Positions 32,690 to 44,033 of a DNA stretch of 64,000 bases are shown here, piece after piece (position 1 is the first letter of the stretch; the number at the start of each line of letters is the position of its first letter). The notes under the pieces are model-generated. The model saw nothing but the letters and a program-made list of their open reading frames with translations, did not search any database and had not been told where the DNA came from. Both the position numbers and the translations under genes were made by a program. Origin of the DNA: Babylonia areolata (Eukaryota > Mollusca > Gastropoda > Neogastropoda > Buccinidae); contig NC_134882.1 in NCBI RefSeq assembly GCF_041734735.1, positions 21,010,928 through 21,074,927 of the forward strand, in the 5' to 3' direction.

Positions 32690-32769
32690 GGGGCTACATC
32701 AGAAAAAAGCTTTGAAGAAGAGGCAGTCAGGAAACAAATTGAAGTGCTGTCAACAGAGATTGAACTCAG
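32666..32769 (+). CDS. KIF4: KIF4 exon (stalk; start lies in the array)
   Basis: 34 codons plus two bases (phase 0 in, phase 2 out). KYSCEDETGATSEKSFEEEA then VRKQIEVLSTEIELR parallels human [21 protein letters not shown]. The start was set at tttacag|aaatattcc because the preceding exon ends in phase 0 and this acceptor keeps that phase, while the later gagacag would not. The first 24 bases are thus repeat-derived or gave rise to the repeat. Any upstream unit used as acceptor would add 13 residues per unit in frame. The donor is ctcag|gtatta. Confidence 0.88.
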
Positions 32770-33140
32770 GTATTACATAGTTGTTTTTAGTTTTGGAGTT
32801 TTTGTTGTTGTTTTTTTTTCTCCTTTTTTAACATTCACTTTATTTTAATTGGACATCCATTACCTGTTTGTGTTTACTATCAAGGTCAAGGTCTCAGTTT
32901 GGAATTCTATATGTAAAGTATTCTGCTTGTAATATTTCTTGATATCTTTCTTTTTTAAAATTTCTGATTATATGGTTATTCCGTACACATTTTTTTTAAA
33001 AAGTCTGGACTGTTCTAATGTGTGACTGTTCTGCATTTATTGCCAATGCAAAATATTATCTGATGTTTGGGTGTTGAATCTGTGAAGGGAAAAAAGAAAG
33101 ATGAGTATGCTGACTTTGTGCTGTGGTTGTGGTTTGGCAG
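32770..33140. other. KIF4 intron, nothing recognised
   Basis: A short AT-rich intron without tandem repeats, ending in gtggtttggcag. Confidence 0.7.
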
Positions 33141-33190
33141 GAACGTTCAGATCCAGGACTTGCAGCAGAAAATCTGTGATGCTGATCAAG
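33141..33190 (+). CDS. KIF4: KIF4 short exon (stalk; QIQDLQQK block)
   Basis: 50 bases: one completes the split Arg codon, 16 codons follow, and one base is carried over. NVQIQDLQQKICDADQ matches human SAQIADLQQKLLDAES. The donor is caag|gtgagg. The split Gly/Glu codon is completed by the exon at 36699. Confidence 0.93.
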
Positions 33191-33469
33191 GTGAGGAATA
33201 CTGTGGACAGAGATTGTTGTATTGTTTGTTTTGACAGATGACAGTGTTGAACAAAATATGGGGTTGAAAGCAAAATAAAAAATATGTATTTATTGCTTTT
33301 ATTATCATATTTGGATTAAACAAGCCACAACGTAAGATGAAAATAAATATATAGTTATTGCTTTTATCATTTTATCTTGATGAAAAAAAATGGCAAAGTA
33401 AAAAAATAAGTATAAATTGTTTCTGATACTGTATCTTATTGAAACAAACCAAAGACTGATCACTAGTAG

Positions 33470-33960
33470 ACTGAGAGAGACTGGGCTGGATCCAGCATGG
33501 TTCAGGGAGAAAAAAAAAGTTTTTGTTTTGACTGCCCCTTTATTTGCACCATTTCAGTGGCATTACACCCCCACCGCTAATTCCGAGTCCCCCATACACA
33601 GCCACGCCGGGGTTTGACTGTCACAGTCCCAGTGTCAGCAGTCCACAGGGAACTATTGACATTAGGTTGCCTGCCCACACACCAGAGGAGAGACTGCACC
33701 ACTGCTGGGTCACTTCAGTGGAGTTCAGTGGTGCCTTATCTGTTTTAGTGTACTTGGGACACCACCTACAAAGCCACCAACTGACGACAGTAATAGCTTA
33801 ATTGCACACTGAGTGAGTGTCCCTTCCACAGTGGAGACCACCACCACGTCCCTCCAGCGACGACAGTCCCCCATGAATCTGCCGTCACCAAACACATTGA
33901 CAGGACTTACCCCAAGCACAGAATTAATTTCTGTTCAGATCTCTCCCTTTATTCCCATCT
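33470..33960 (+). mobile_element. Dispersed repeat, unexpanded copy
   Basis: Shares blocks in the same order with 41470-42860: ctgcccc...tctgcacc or tttgcacc, then aagtcccccatacaca or gagtcccccatacacagcca, then gacagtccca or cacagtccca, then cagtccacag, then a ttat-tgttt-agtg block. Here the middle segment is single-copy. A mollusc dispersed element of unknown class. Confidence 0.55.
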
Positions 33961-33964
33961 GATC

Positions 33965-34150
33965 TGGACGTGAACAGATTTGATGATGATGGTTGTTTTC
34001 TATATACAGTTTTATGAAAGCCTTTCAGTCAATGGACATGATCAGATTTGATGATGATTGTTTTTTTCCATACACAGTTTTATGAAAGCCTTTCAGATTT
34101 GATGATGATTGTTTTTTTCTGTATACAGTTTTATGAAAGCCTTTCAGTCA
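33965..34150. repeat. ~55-bp repeat, 3 copies
   Basis: Units carry gatttgatgatgattgttt and acagttttatgaaagccttt. Located in the intron before the exon at 36699. Confidence 0.85.
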
Positions 34151-34344
34151 AATCACAAAAGAGCTTGCTTCAGCTTGTATTATAGCACTATATGAAAATG
34201 AATTATTATAAATATATGTGTAATGTATGTGTGTGTGTGTGTGTGAAAACAAATATTTTTGTGTGTTTATGTATCTGTATTAATGAGTCTGTGAGGGAGA
34301 GCATGCTATTTATTAGGTGTGTGTTTGGTTTCTTGAAGAACACA

Positions 34345-35865
34345 GTAGGTGTGACAAGTCATGAGCTGACACTGTGGTGTGCTGTCAAAGACATGAGCTA
34401 ACACTGTATTGTGCTGTCAGAGACATGAGCTAACACTGTATTGTGCTGTCAGAGACATGAGCTAACACTGTATTGTGCTGTCAGAGGCATGAAGTAACAC
34501 TGTATTGCGCTGTCAGAGACATGAGCTAACACTGTATTGCACTGTCAGAGACATGAGCTAACACTGTATTGTGCTGTCAGAGACATGAGCTAACACTGTA
34601 TTGTGCTGTCAGAGACATGAGCTAACACTGTATTGTGCTGTCAGAGGCATGAGCTAACACTATTGTGCTGTCAGAGACATGAGCTAACACTGTATTGTGC
34701 TGTCAGAGGCATGAGCTAACACTATTGTGCTGTCAGAGACATGAGCTAACACTGTATTGTGCTGTCAGAGGCATGAAGTAACACTGTATTGCGCTGTCAG
34801 AGACATGAGCTAACACTGTATTGCACTGTCAGAGACATGAGCTAACACTGTATTGGGCTGTCAGAGACATGAGCTAACACTGTATTGTGCTGTCAGAGAC
34901 ATGAGCTAACACTGTATTGTGCTGTCAGAGGCATGAGCTAACACTATTGTGCTGTCAGAGACATGAGCTAACACTGTATTGTGCTGTCAGAGGCATGAGC
35001 TAACACTATTGTGCTGTCAGAGACATGAGCTAACACTGTATTGTGCTGTCAGAGACATGAGCTAACACTGTATTGTGCTGTCAGAGACATGAGCTAACAC
35101 TGTATTGCACTGTCAGAGGCATGAGCTAACACTGTATTGTGCTGTCAGAGACATGAGCTAACACTGTATTGCACTGTCAGAGGCATGAGCTAACACTGTA
35201 TTGTGCTGTCAGAGACATGAGCTAACACTGTATTGTGCTGTCAGAGACATGAGCTAACACTAATGTGCTGTCAGAGACATGAGCTAACACTGTATTGTGC
35301 TGTCAGAGACATGAGCTAACACTGTATTGTGCTGTCAGAGACATGAGCTAACACTGTATTGTGCTGTCAGAGACATGAGCTAACACTATTGTGCTGTCAG
35401 AGACATGAGCTAACACTGTATTGTGCTGTCAGAGACATGAGCTAACACTGTATTGCACTGTCAGAGACATGAGCTAACACTGTATTGTGCTGTCAGAGAC
35501 ATGAGCTAACACTGTATTGCACTGTCAGAGACATGAGCTAACACTGTATTGTGCTGTCAGAGACATGAGCTAACACTGTATTGTGCTGTCAGAGACATGA
35601 GCTAACACTTTTCTGCTGTCAGAGACATGAACTAACACTATTGTGCTGTTACAGACATGAACTAACACTATTGTGATGTCAGAGACATGAACTAACACTA
35701 TTGTGCTGTTACAGACATGAACTAACACTATTGTGATGTCAGAGACATGAACTAACACTATTGTGCTGTCAGAGGCATGAGGTAACACTACTGTGCTGTC
35801 AGACATGAGCTAACACTAATGTGCTGTCAGAGACATGAGCTAACAGTAGGTGTGGTGTGCTGTCA
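34345..35865. repeat. 32-bp minisatellite, about 47 copies
   Basis: The unit starts gacatgagctaacactgt and ends attgtgctgtcaga. Blocks of several units recur in the same order (for example the pair lacking tgt), showing higher-order duplication. The ctgtcag|agacatga core resembles the acceptor and opening of the exon at 36699 (gctgacag|agatgaag). Confidence 0.95.
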
Positions 35866-35869
35866 TAGA

Positions 35870-36560
35870 TAAGTAAACAGTATGGTGCAGTGTTGTGTCA
35901 GATGAGCTAACAGTGTGGTGTTGTGTCAGAGATGAGCTAACAGTGTGGTGTTGTTTCAGAGATGAGATAACAGTGTGGTGTGTCAGAGATGAGCTAACAG
36001 TGTGGTGTTGTGTCAGAGATGAGCTAACAGTGTGGTGTTGTTTCAGAGATGAGATAACAGTGTGGTGTGTCAGAGATGAGCTAAAAGTGTGGTGGTGTGT
36101 CAGAGATGAGCTAAAAGTGTGGTGGTGTGTCAGAGATGAGCTAAAAGTGTGGTGTTGTGTCAGAGATGAGCTAACAGTGTGGTGTTGTGTCAGAGATGAG
36201 CTAACAGTGTGGTGTTGTGTCAGAGATGAGCCATCAGTGTTGTGTTGTGTTGTGTCAGAGATGAGCTAACAGTGTGGTGTTGTGTCAGGGATGAGCTAAT
36301 TGTGTGGTGTTGTGTCAGGGATGAGCTAATTGTGTGGTGTTGTGCCAGAGATGAGCTAACAGTGTGGTGTTGTGTCAGAGGTGAGCTAACAGTGTGGTGT
36401 TGTGTCAGAGATGAGCTAACAGTGTTGTGTTGTGTCAGGGATAAGAGTGTGTTGTGTTGTGTCAGAGATGAGCTAACAGTGTGTTGTGGTGTTGTGTCAG
36501 AGATGAGCTAACATTGTGTTGTGGTGTGTCAGAGATGAGCTAACAGTGTGCTGTGTTGTC
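35870..36560. repeat. 30-bp minisatellite, about 22 copies
   Basis: Unit gatgagctaacagtgtgg plus tgttgtgtcaga, evidently derived from the neighbouring 32-bp family. It contains ttgtgtcag|agatgagc, close to the true acceptor-exon junction at 36699. 30 bp is ten codons, so long frames occur (VWCCVRDELT); they are artefacts. Confidence 0.95.
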
Positions 36561-36690
36561 TTAGAGTGTGGTGTTGTGACAGAGAAAGACAGTAGCTAAC
36601 AGTGTGGTGTTGTGACAGAGAAAGACAGTAGCTAACAGTGTGGTGTTGTGACAGAGAAAGACAGTAGCTAACGGTGTGGTTTTGCTGTGT
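36561..36690. repeat. 36-bp repeat, 3-4 copies, next to acceptor
   Basis: Unit agtagctaacagtgtggt plus gttgtgacagagaaagac, the third related family in this intron, leading directly into the acceptor gtgtgctgacag. Confidence 0.9.
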
Positions 36691-36698
36691 GCTGACAG

Positions 36699-36778
36699 AG
36701 ATGAAGACCAAGTCAATGTGGGAAAGTCTGCACACCATGGTGGAGGCGAAGTGTGCCCTCAAGTGGCTGCTGGAACAG
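36699..36778 (+). CDS. KIF4: KIF4 exon (stalk; LHTMVEAKCALKWLLEQ block)
   Basis: Two bases complete a split codon, then 26 codons, ending in phase 0. MWESLHTMVEAKCALKWLLE matches human [20 protein letters not shown], a very conserved part of KIF4. The acceptor gctgacag has many near-copies in the three arrays upstream. The donor is cag|gtacac. Confidence 0.96.
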
Positions 36779-36784
36779 GTACAC

Positions 36785-37765
36785 ATCCCATGTCTGACTC
36801 ACTCCCCCTGTCTGACTCACTCCCCGTGTGAGTCCTGTCTGACTCCCCGTGTGAGTCCTGTGAGTTCTATCTGACTCACTCCCCGTGTGAGTCCAGTCTG
36901 ACTCGCTCCCCGTGTGAGTCCTGTCTAAATCGCTCCCCGTGTGAGTCCTGTGAGACCTGTCTGACTCTCTCCCACGTGTGAGTCTTGTCTGACTCACTCC
37001 CTGTGTGAGTCCTGTGAGTCCTGTCTGACTCAATCCCTGTGTAAGTCCTGTCTGACTCACTCCCCGTGCGAGTCCTGTGAGTCCTGTCTGACTCACTCCC
37101 TGTGTGTCCTGTCTGACTCACTCCCTGTGTGAGTCCTGTGAGTCCTGTCTGACTCACTCCCCGTGTGAGTCCTGTCTGACTCACTCCCGTGTGAGTCCTG
37201 TCTGACTCACTCCCCGTGTGAGTCCTGTGAGTCCTGTCTGACTCACTCCCGTGTGAGTCCTGTCTGACTCACTCCCTGTATGAGTCCTGTGAGTTCTGTC
37301 TGACTCACTTCCTGTGTGAGTCCTGTGAGTTCTGTCTGACTCACTCCCTGTGTGAGTCCTGTCTGACTCACTCCCTGTGTGAGTCCTGTGAGTTCTGTCT
37401 GACTCACTCCCTGTGTGAGTCCTGTGAGTCCTGTCTGACTCACTCCCTGTGTGAGTCCTGTCTGACTCACTCCCTGTGTGAGTCCTGTGAGTCCTGTCTG
37501 ACTCACTCCCTGTGTGAGTCTTGTCTGACTCACTCCCTGTGTGAGTCCTGTGAGTTCTGTCTGACTCACTCCCTGTGTGAGTCTTGTCTGACTCACTCCC
37601 TGTGTAAGTCCTGTGAGTCCTGTCTGACTCACTCCCTGTGTAAGTCCTGTGAGTCCTGTCTGACTCACTCCCTGTGTAAGTCCTGTGAGTCCTGTCTGAC
37701 TCACTCCCTGTGTGAGTCCTGTGAGTTCTGTCTGACTCACTCCCTGTGTCCTGTCTGACTCCCTC
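36785..37765. repeat. 36/27-bp minisatellite after a KIF4 donor, about 33 copies
   Basis: The unit starts tctgactcactccctgtg and ends tgagtcctgtgagtcctg, with 9-bp shorter forms lacking one gagtcctgt. It starts a few bases after the donor at 36779. All lengths are multiples of nine. Confidence 0.95.
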
Positions 37766-37789
37766 TCCTTCTCCCTGTCTGACTCACTC

Positions 37790-38705
37790 TCCATGTCAAT
37801 CACAATGCATGTCACTCACACTCTGTTTCACTCACATGTCACACATACAGCATATCACACACACTGCATGTCATTCACACTCCATGTCACTGTCATGTCA
37901 CACACACTGCATGTCACTCACATGGCACACACACAGCATGTCACTGACACTGCATGTCACACACACTGCATGTCACTCACATGTCACACACACTGCATGT
38001 CACTCACATGTCACACATACAGCATATCACTCACACTCTATGTCATTCACACTCCGTCACTCACATGTCACACACACTGCATATCACTCACATGTCGCAC
38101 ATACAGCATATCACTCACACTGCATGTCACACACACTCCATTTCACTCACATGTCACACATACAGCTTATCACTCACACTGCATGTCATTCACACTCCGT
38201 GTCACTCATGTCACACACACTGCATGTCAGACACACTGCATGTCACTCACATTCCATGTCGCACACACTCTATGTCACTCACACTACGTGTCACTCACAC
38301 TCTATGTCAGACACACTGCATTTCACTCACATTCCATGTCACTCACTCTCCATGTCACTCACACTGCATGTCACTCACATCGGTTGTCACTCACACTCCA
38401 CACTGCATGTCACTCACACTGGTTGTCACTCAGAGTGCATGTCACTCACATTGATTATCAATCACACTATATCATTCTATGTCACACACACTGCATGTCA
38501 TGTTGTTGTTGTTTATTGTCACTCACACTGGTTGTCACTCACAATGCATGTCACTCATGTCACTCACACTCCATGTCACACACACTGCATTTCACTCACA
38601 CTCAGTCACACACACTGCATGTCACACACACTCCATGTCACTGACACTGCATGTCACTGACACTGCATGTCACACACACTCCATGTCACTGACACTGCAT
38701 GTCAC
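37790..38705. repeat. ~17-bp CA-rich minisatellite, about 52 copies
   Basis: Core ctgcatgtcactcacac with many one-base variants (ttcact, tcacacac). It is split by the TIR-bounded unit at 38706 and resumes at 39974. Confidence 0.95.
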
Positions 38706-39973
38706 CGGAGATTAGAAAAGAGAGATAAACCACTCGCGGCAGGCCCCTTCTTACTGTCTATAACAGTGCTGAAGCCGTTTTGGGGCACACACGCAGTGCG
38801 GAAGGGTGGGGGTAAATCACCCTCTCCTTCCCCACCCGAAGGAAACTAGTCGGTTCTGACGGTTCAGCTGCAGTAAAGCGAAAGTTAAGTTATGCCTGGA
38901 ATTTCCCACGTGTAGTAAGATTCACTGTATACAATGAAAACCGATTCATTTTTGCTTGGTTTTTAGCACGTTTGCATCTGCTTGAATGTAGATAATATAA
39001 AAAGAAAATAAAGCAGCTCCCCCCACCACCAAAACATAAAACACATATTCAGCTCTGTCTCTCTTCTAACATCTGTCTATACATACATACGTACATACAT
39101 ACATACATACATACATGAATACATACATACATAATTTCATATAGATCTATCAATATGTAAATCTAAATCTATCTATATGTACATAATCATATATATAATT
39201 CATATATATACGAACGCTTCATGTTGCCCGAGCAGACCGTTGTATTGTGCTCTTTCTCTCTCTCTAAGTCTCTATCTCTGTCTCTCTCTTTCTTGGGAGT
39301 TTTACATGGCTGTTAAAAGCATCTACGATTCTGTACTTGTATGTGTTCGTGACAAAGGTATTTATTCAGACTTTTTTCAGTGTCCAAGAGGGGTTAAACA
39401 AGGTTGTATGCTAAGCTCACAGCTGTTTTCCTTTTTCATCAGTGAATTGGCAGTGGAGTTATCAAAGAAGGGGAGACATGGAATACAAATGATACCTGGC
39501 GCAACAGATTTGCTCTTAATGCTATTTGCTGATGATGTTGTTCTCTTGTCTGACACACCCATAGGGTTACAAAATCAATTAAATGCCCTTAAGCAAGAAA
39601 CAGACAGACTACAACAAACAGTGAATCTCGATAAGACCAATATTATAGTTTTCCGCAATGGAGGTCATCTTTCGACTCGTGAAAAATGGTGCTGTGGTGA
39701 TAGGGAAATAAAAGTAACCAATACATATAAATATTTAGGAATGTTATTCACAACAAAATTGAGTTTGACATCTGCGTGGGATGAAGCAAACAGAAAAGGG
39801 AAAAAAGGTGTAATCCAAATTATAAAATCACTCAGGAGACTGCGTTCGACTGACGCTTTCCCTTAGTTTGGGCGGGGCAAAGGCAGTTCATGAATAATGA
39901 ATGCGTCTCGCGGCGCAGGCTGCCTGGCTTCAGCAATTTCTGCAAGTGGTTTATCTCTCTTTTCTAATCTCCG
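38706..39973. mobile_element. TIR-bounded composite unit carrying a LINE fragment
   Basis: Perfect 29-bp inverted repeats at 38706-38734 (starting cggagattagaaaag) and 39945-39973 bound a 1.27-kb block. The heptamer atgtcac sits on both sides, but since it belongs to the host array it only suggests a 7-bp target duplication. Between the ends are a non-coding left part with ATAC and TCTA microsatellites (about 39060-39200) and an RT fragment. The superfamily is not identified; it may be a non-autonomous DNA transposon that received a LINE piece. Confidence 0.7.
39296..39866 (+). pseudogene. LINE reverse transcriptase fragment inside the TIR unit
   Basis: About 190 codons reading EFYMAVKSIYDSVLVCVRDK, then CPRGVKQGCMLSSQLFSFFI, then LLMLFADDVVLLSDT (motif C), then NTYKYLGMLFTTKL. 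It lacks motif A, endonuclease and ends. It differs from the CR1/L2-like copies and from the I-type element in this window, so a third LINE lineage is represented. Truncated on both sides. Confidence 0.85.
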
Positions 39974-40255
39974 ATGTCACTCACACCAGTTGTCACTGAC
40001 ACTGCATGTCACTCACACTTCACACTGCATGTCACTCACACTGCATGTCACTCACACTGCTTGTCAGTGTGTGCTTGTCACTCACACTGCATGACACACT
40101 GCTTGTCACTCACACTGCATGACACTCACACTCCATGTCACTCACACTGTGTGTCACACACACTGCATGTCACACACACTGCATATCACTCACACTGCTT
40201 GTCACACACACTGCATGTCACACACACTGCATGTCACACACACTCCATGTCCATA
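39974..40255. repeat. ~17-bp minisatellite (right part), about 16 copies
   Basis: Continuation of 37790-38705 after the inserted unit (tgcatgtcactcacac and variants). Confidence 0.95.
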
Positions 40256-40945
40256 TAGGAGTGTAATAGTATACATATTGTGTGCCATATAGGAGTGTAA
40301 GAGTATACAAATTGTATGCCATATAGGAGTGTAACAGTATACAAACTGTGCCATGTAGAGGTGTAATAGTATACAAACTGTGTGCCATATAGGAGTGTAA
40401 CAGTATGCAAATAGGAGTGTAATAGTATACAAATTGTGTGCCATATAGTTGTGTAACAATATACAAACTGTGTGCCATATAGGAGTGTAACAATATACAA
40501 ACTGTGTGCCATATAGGAGTGTAACAGAATACAAACTGTGCCATATAGGAGTGTAATATCATACAAATATGAGTGTATTGGTATACAAACTGTGTGCCAT
40601 ATAGGACTGAAATAGTATACAAACTGTGTGCCCTGTAGAAGTGTAATGTCATGGAAACCATCTGCCATGTAGAAGTATAATAGTATACAAACCTTGTGCC
40701 ATATAGGAGTGTAACAGTATACAAACTGTGTTCCCTGTAGGAGTGTAATAGTATACAAACTGTGTGCCATATAGGAGTGTAACAGTATACAAACTGTGTG
40801 CCCTGTAGGAATGTAATGGTATGGAAAGCATGTGCCATGTAGGAGTGTAATAGTATACAAGCCGTGTGCCATATAGGAGTGTAACAGAATACAGACTGTA
40901 CCCTATAGGAGTGTACTGGTATGGAAACTGTGTGCCATACTGTGT
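40256..40945. repeat. ~34-bp minisatellite abutting a KIF4 acceptor, about 20 copies
   Basis: The unit starts ataggagtgtaacagtatac and ends aaactgtgtgccat. The last unit runs into ccatactgtgtgcag, the acceptor of the exon at 40950. Confidence 0.95.
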
Positions 40946-40949
40946 GCAG

Positions 40950-41120
40950 GCAGTTGATGGGAAAGCTGACTGCACAACCCTGCAGGAAGAACTGAAAGCT
41001 GCCAAAGAAGCGAACAAAGAGAACAAAGAAGCAGAAGAAGAGCTGGAGGAGAAGATAGAGCGTCTGGAGAGGATCCACCAAGAGGAACTGCTGCAGCTGA
41101 AACAGGAACACCAGCAGAAG
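40950..41120 (+). CDS. KIF4: KIF4 exon (stalk; Glu/Lys-rich coiled coil)
   Basis: 57 codons, phase 0 in and out. A nearly pure Glu/Lys/Leu heptad segment ending LERIHQEELLQLKQEHQQK, against human LQAELVRMEQQHQEK. The acceptor is gtgtgcag. The donor aag|gtcata is not strong, but it gives the right phase and joins HQQK to TLFLLG of the next exon, as in human HQEKVLYLLS. Confidence 0.92.
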
Positions 41121-41124
41121 GTCA

Positions 41125-41230
41125 TAGAGTTCATTTGGTTTAATTTAATGACAATCATAATAATAATGATAACGATGATGATGATAATGGTAAGAAGAAG
41201 AAGAATGTGCATTTATATAACGCATCTCTA
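41125..41230 (-). mobile_element. LINE/SINE 3'-tail remnant
   Basis: Read on the minus strand it has a terminal gcgttatataaatgcacatt block followed by TTC and ATC trinucleotide repeats, the type of 3' end seen on the CR1/L2-like LINEs of this window. Only the tail remains. Confidence 0.5.
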
Positions 41231-41469
41231 AGCACATTTTGTGATGTTGTTGCTATGGTTTTGTATCCCTCAGTTGTGGGTGGACTGGAGTCATGTGAGT
41301 GTGAAAGCCTGTCAGCTTGGCGGTGGTGCTCCTTTCTGTGCTGTGCACATCATGAATCAAACAGCTGTCAACACCTCTTCACTTTTGAGGAACACTTGGT
41401 CGTTAACCTAAAATGACCATGACAAAGAGTTAGTTTTAAAGGACATGGACAGGAATTTTTGTTTTTGTT

Positions 41470-42860
41470 TTTTGTTGTTGTTTTTGGCTGCCCCATCATC
41501 TGCACCGTTTCTCTGACATGACTCCCACGCTTCTCATTCCAAGTCCCCCATACACAACACCCAGGTTCATCTGTGGCAATCCCTATACACAGCCACAATC
41601 AGGTTCATCTGTGACAGTCCCCATACACAGCCACACCCAGGTTCATCTGTGACAGTCCCTATACACAGCCACACCCAGGTTCATCTGTGGCAGTCCACAT
41701 ACACAGCCACACCCAGGTTCATCAGTGACAGTCCCAGTGCCAACACACAGCCACACCCAGGTTCATCAGTGACAGTCCCTATACACAGCCACACCCAGGT
41801 TCATCAGTGACAGTCCCAGTGCCAACACACAGCCACAATCAGGTTCATCTGTGACAGTCCCCATACACAGCCACACCCAGGTTCATCTGTGACGGTCCCT
41901 ATACACAGCCAGACCCAGGTTCATCAGTGACAGTCCCTATACACAGCCACACCCAGGTTCATCAGTGACAGTCTCAGTGCCAACACACAGCCACAATCAG
42001 GTTCATCTGTGACAGTCCCCATACACAGCCACACCCAGGTTCATCTGTGACAGTCCCTATACACAGCCAGACCCAGGTTCATCTGTGACAGTCCCCATAC
42101 ACAGCCACACCCAGGTTCATCTGTGACAGTCCCTATACACAGCCACACCCAGGTTCATCAGTGACAGTCCCTATACACAGCCACACCCAGGTTCATCAGT
42201 GACAGTCCCTATACACAGCCACACCTAGGTTCATCTGTGACAGTCCCTATACACAGCCACACCCAGGTTCATCAGTGACAGTCCACATACACAGCCACAC
42301 CCAGGTTCATCAGTGACAGTCCCTATACACAGCCACACCCAGGTTCATCAGTGACAGTCTCAGTGCCAACACACAGCCACAATCAGGTTCATCTGTGACA
42401 GTCCCCATACACAGCCACACCCAGGTTCATCTGTGACAGTCCCTATACACAGCCAGACCCAGGTTCATCTGTGACAGTCCCCATACACAGCCACACCCAG
42501 GTTCATCTGTGACAGTCCCTATACACAGCCACACCCAGGTTCATCAGTGACAGTCCCTATACACAGCCACACCCAGGTTCATCAGTGACAGTCCCTATAC
42601 ACAGCCACACCTAGGTTCATCTGTGACAGTCCACATACACAGCCACACCCAGGTTCATCAGTGACAGTCCACATACACAGCCACACCCAGGTTCATCAGT
42701 GACAGTCCACATACACAGCCACACCCAGGTTCATCAGTGACAGTCCACATACACAGCCACACCCAGGTTCATCAGTGACAGTCCTAGCGCCAACAGTCCA
42801 CAGTGAATAGGAAAATGTCGACCAGGAGATGGAAACAGCATTTATTTGTTTCAGTGCATT
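41470..42860 (+). mobile_element. Dispersed repeat with internally expanded array
   Basis: Ends match the unexpanded copy at 33470-33960 (ctgcccc-atc-tctgcacc on the left; ccaacagtccacagtgaa and ttatttgtttcagtgca on the right). The middle segment has become a tandem array of about 38 bp (starting cacacccaggttcatc, ending cagtccctatacacagc), roughly 32 units over 1.2 kb, with recurring multi-unit blocks. Confidence 0.65.
41580..42790. repeat. ~38-bp minisatellite, about 32 copies
   Basis: Units alternate catctgtgacagtcc and catcagtgacagtcc with either ccatacacagc, ctatacacagc or cagtgccaacacacagc as spacer. A block of about 400 bp recurs almost unchanged (about 41990-42230 and 42370-42610), showing segmental duplication inside the array. 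Confidence 0.95.
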
Positions 42861-43174
42861 TTAAGTGTGACATTTTGTGTTAAGCTCATATACCTTACTT
42901 ACCACTGACTAGTACAACTCTGTCTAGCATGAACAACATGTGAAACTCTTAAACATTCTACACTGATATAACCATTCTTTAAAATGTCCAGAATTTGTAA
43001 GAACTACATCTCAGTATCTTCATTGAATACACTTTGACCGACAACACTGACAGACAACACTTTTGTGTATGAGACACTTGTGTTAAAAAAAAAATTAAAA
43101 CACAGTTACCAAAGTCAGTTACCAGTTTGTAGATTATATCTGGATTGAATTTTGGTCTTACCATTAATGTTTTC

Positions 43175-43540
43175 CCCTTTTTTTTCAGACATTTGTACTG
43201 TGTAGTTTGTTGATTATATCTGGATCAAATATTGGTGTTTCTATAACTTGTAGTTTGTTGATTATATCTGGATCAAATATTGGTGTTTCTGTAACTTGTA
43301 GTTTGTTGATTATATCTGGATGAAATATTGGTGTTTCTATAATTTGTAGTTTGATTATATCTGGATGAAATATTGGTGTTTCTATAACTTGTAGTTTGTT
43401 GATTATATCTGGATCAAATATTGGTGTTTCCATAACTTGTAGTTTATTGATTATATCTGGATCAAATATTGGTGTTTCTATAACTTGTAGCTTGTTGATT
43501 ATATCTGGATCAAATATTGGTGTTTCTTTAATGTTTTTCC
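43175..43540. repeat. 47-bp repeat flanked by two copies of a KIF4 acceptor, about 7 units
   Basis: Unit tgtagtttgttgattatatc plus tggatcaaatattggtgttt. Left of the array, at about 43164-43195, lies taatgttttcccctttt...cag|acattt. Right of it is taatgtttttcctttt...cag|acactc, the true acceptor at 43551. The array therefore arose together with a duplicated 3' splice region. Confidence 0.9.
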
Positions 43541-43551
43541 TTTTTTTTCAG

Positions 43552-43638
43552 ACACTCTTTTTGCTTGGAATGGGAGGGACCAAGAAGAGTGAAGAAACAT
43601 GTGGTGATGAAGCCCTGAGGAAGAAATTAGACATCCAG
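43552..43638 (+). CDS. KIF4: KIF4 exon (stalk)
   Basis: 29 codons, phase 0 in and out: TLFLLGMGGTKKSEETCGDE then ALRKKLDIQ. The opening TLFLLG corresponds to human VLYLLS after HQEK. The acceptor has an excellent pyrimidine tract and the donor is cag|gttcgc. A second acceptor-like copy lies about 365 bp upstream. Confidence 0.88.
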
Positions 43639-44030
43639 GTTCGCTTAATTTAGCCTTTTATCTTCCTAATGATATTTATCAGTGGTTGATGCATGTCTGC
43701 TGCTTGTCTCTGCTTTTGACAGTCTTCAAGTTATGTGGATTTCTTGTAGACAGATGCATTTTGTCACACACACAAGGCAATTACTTGTATGTTATATCAA
43801 AAATGCACTTTGTGAGTGTATGCTGTTCTTTCCAGAATGTCATAGAAATACCCAGTATAAAACAAGCCAGCCATGAACAGCCAGCCAAGTAACAAACGTG
43901 CAAAACAAACTATTAAAAAGCTCGCTTTTAAAGTATCTTTGATGCTGTAACACTTACAACACACCGCTTTGTTCTGTAGAGACAATTCCCACTGTACAAT
44001 ATACAAACCACAAGAAAGCATTGTCAGAAA
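43639..44030. other. KIF4 intron, nothing recognised
   Basis: AT-rich intron left of the DNA-transposon remnant. No conserved frame. Confidence 0.6.
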
Positions 44031-44033
44031 TAT

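Noticed and set aside
37790-40255. His/Cys-rich protein frames (MSHTLHVTH type)
   Set aside because: Translations of the 17-bp CA-rich repeat in several frames.
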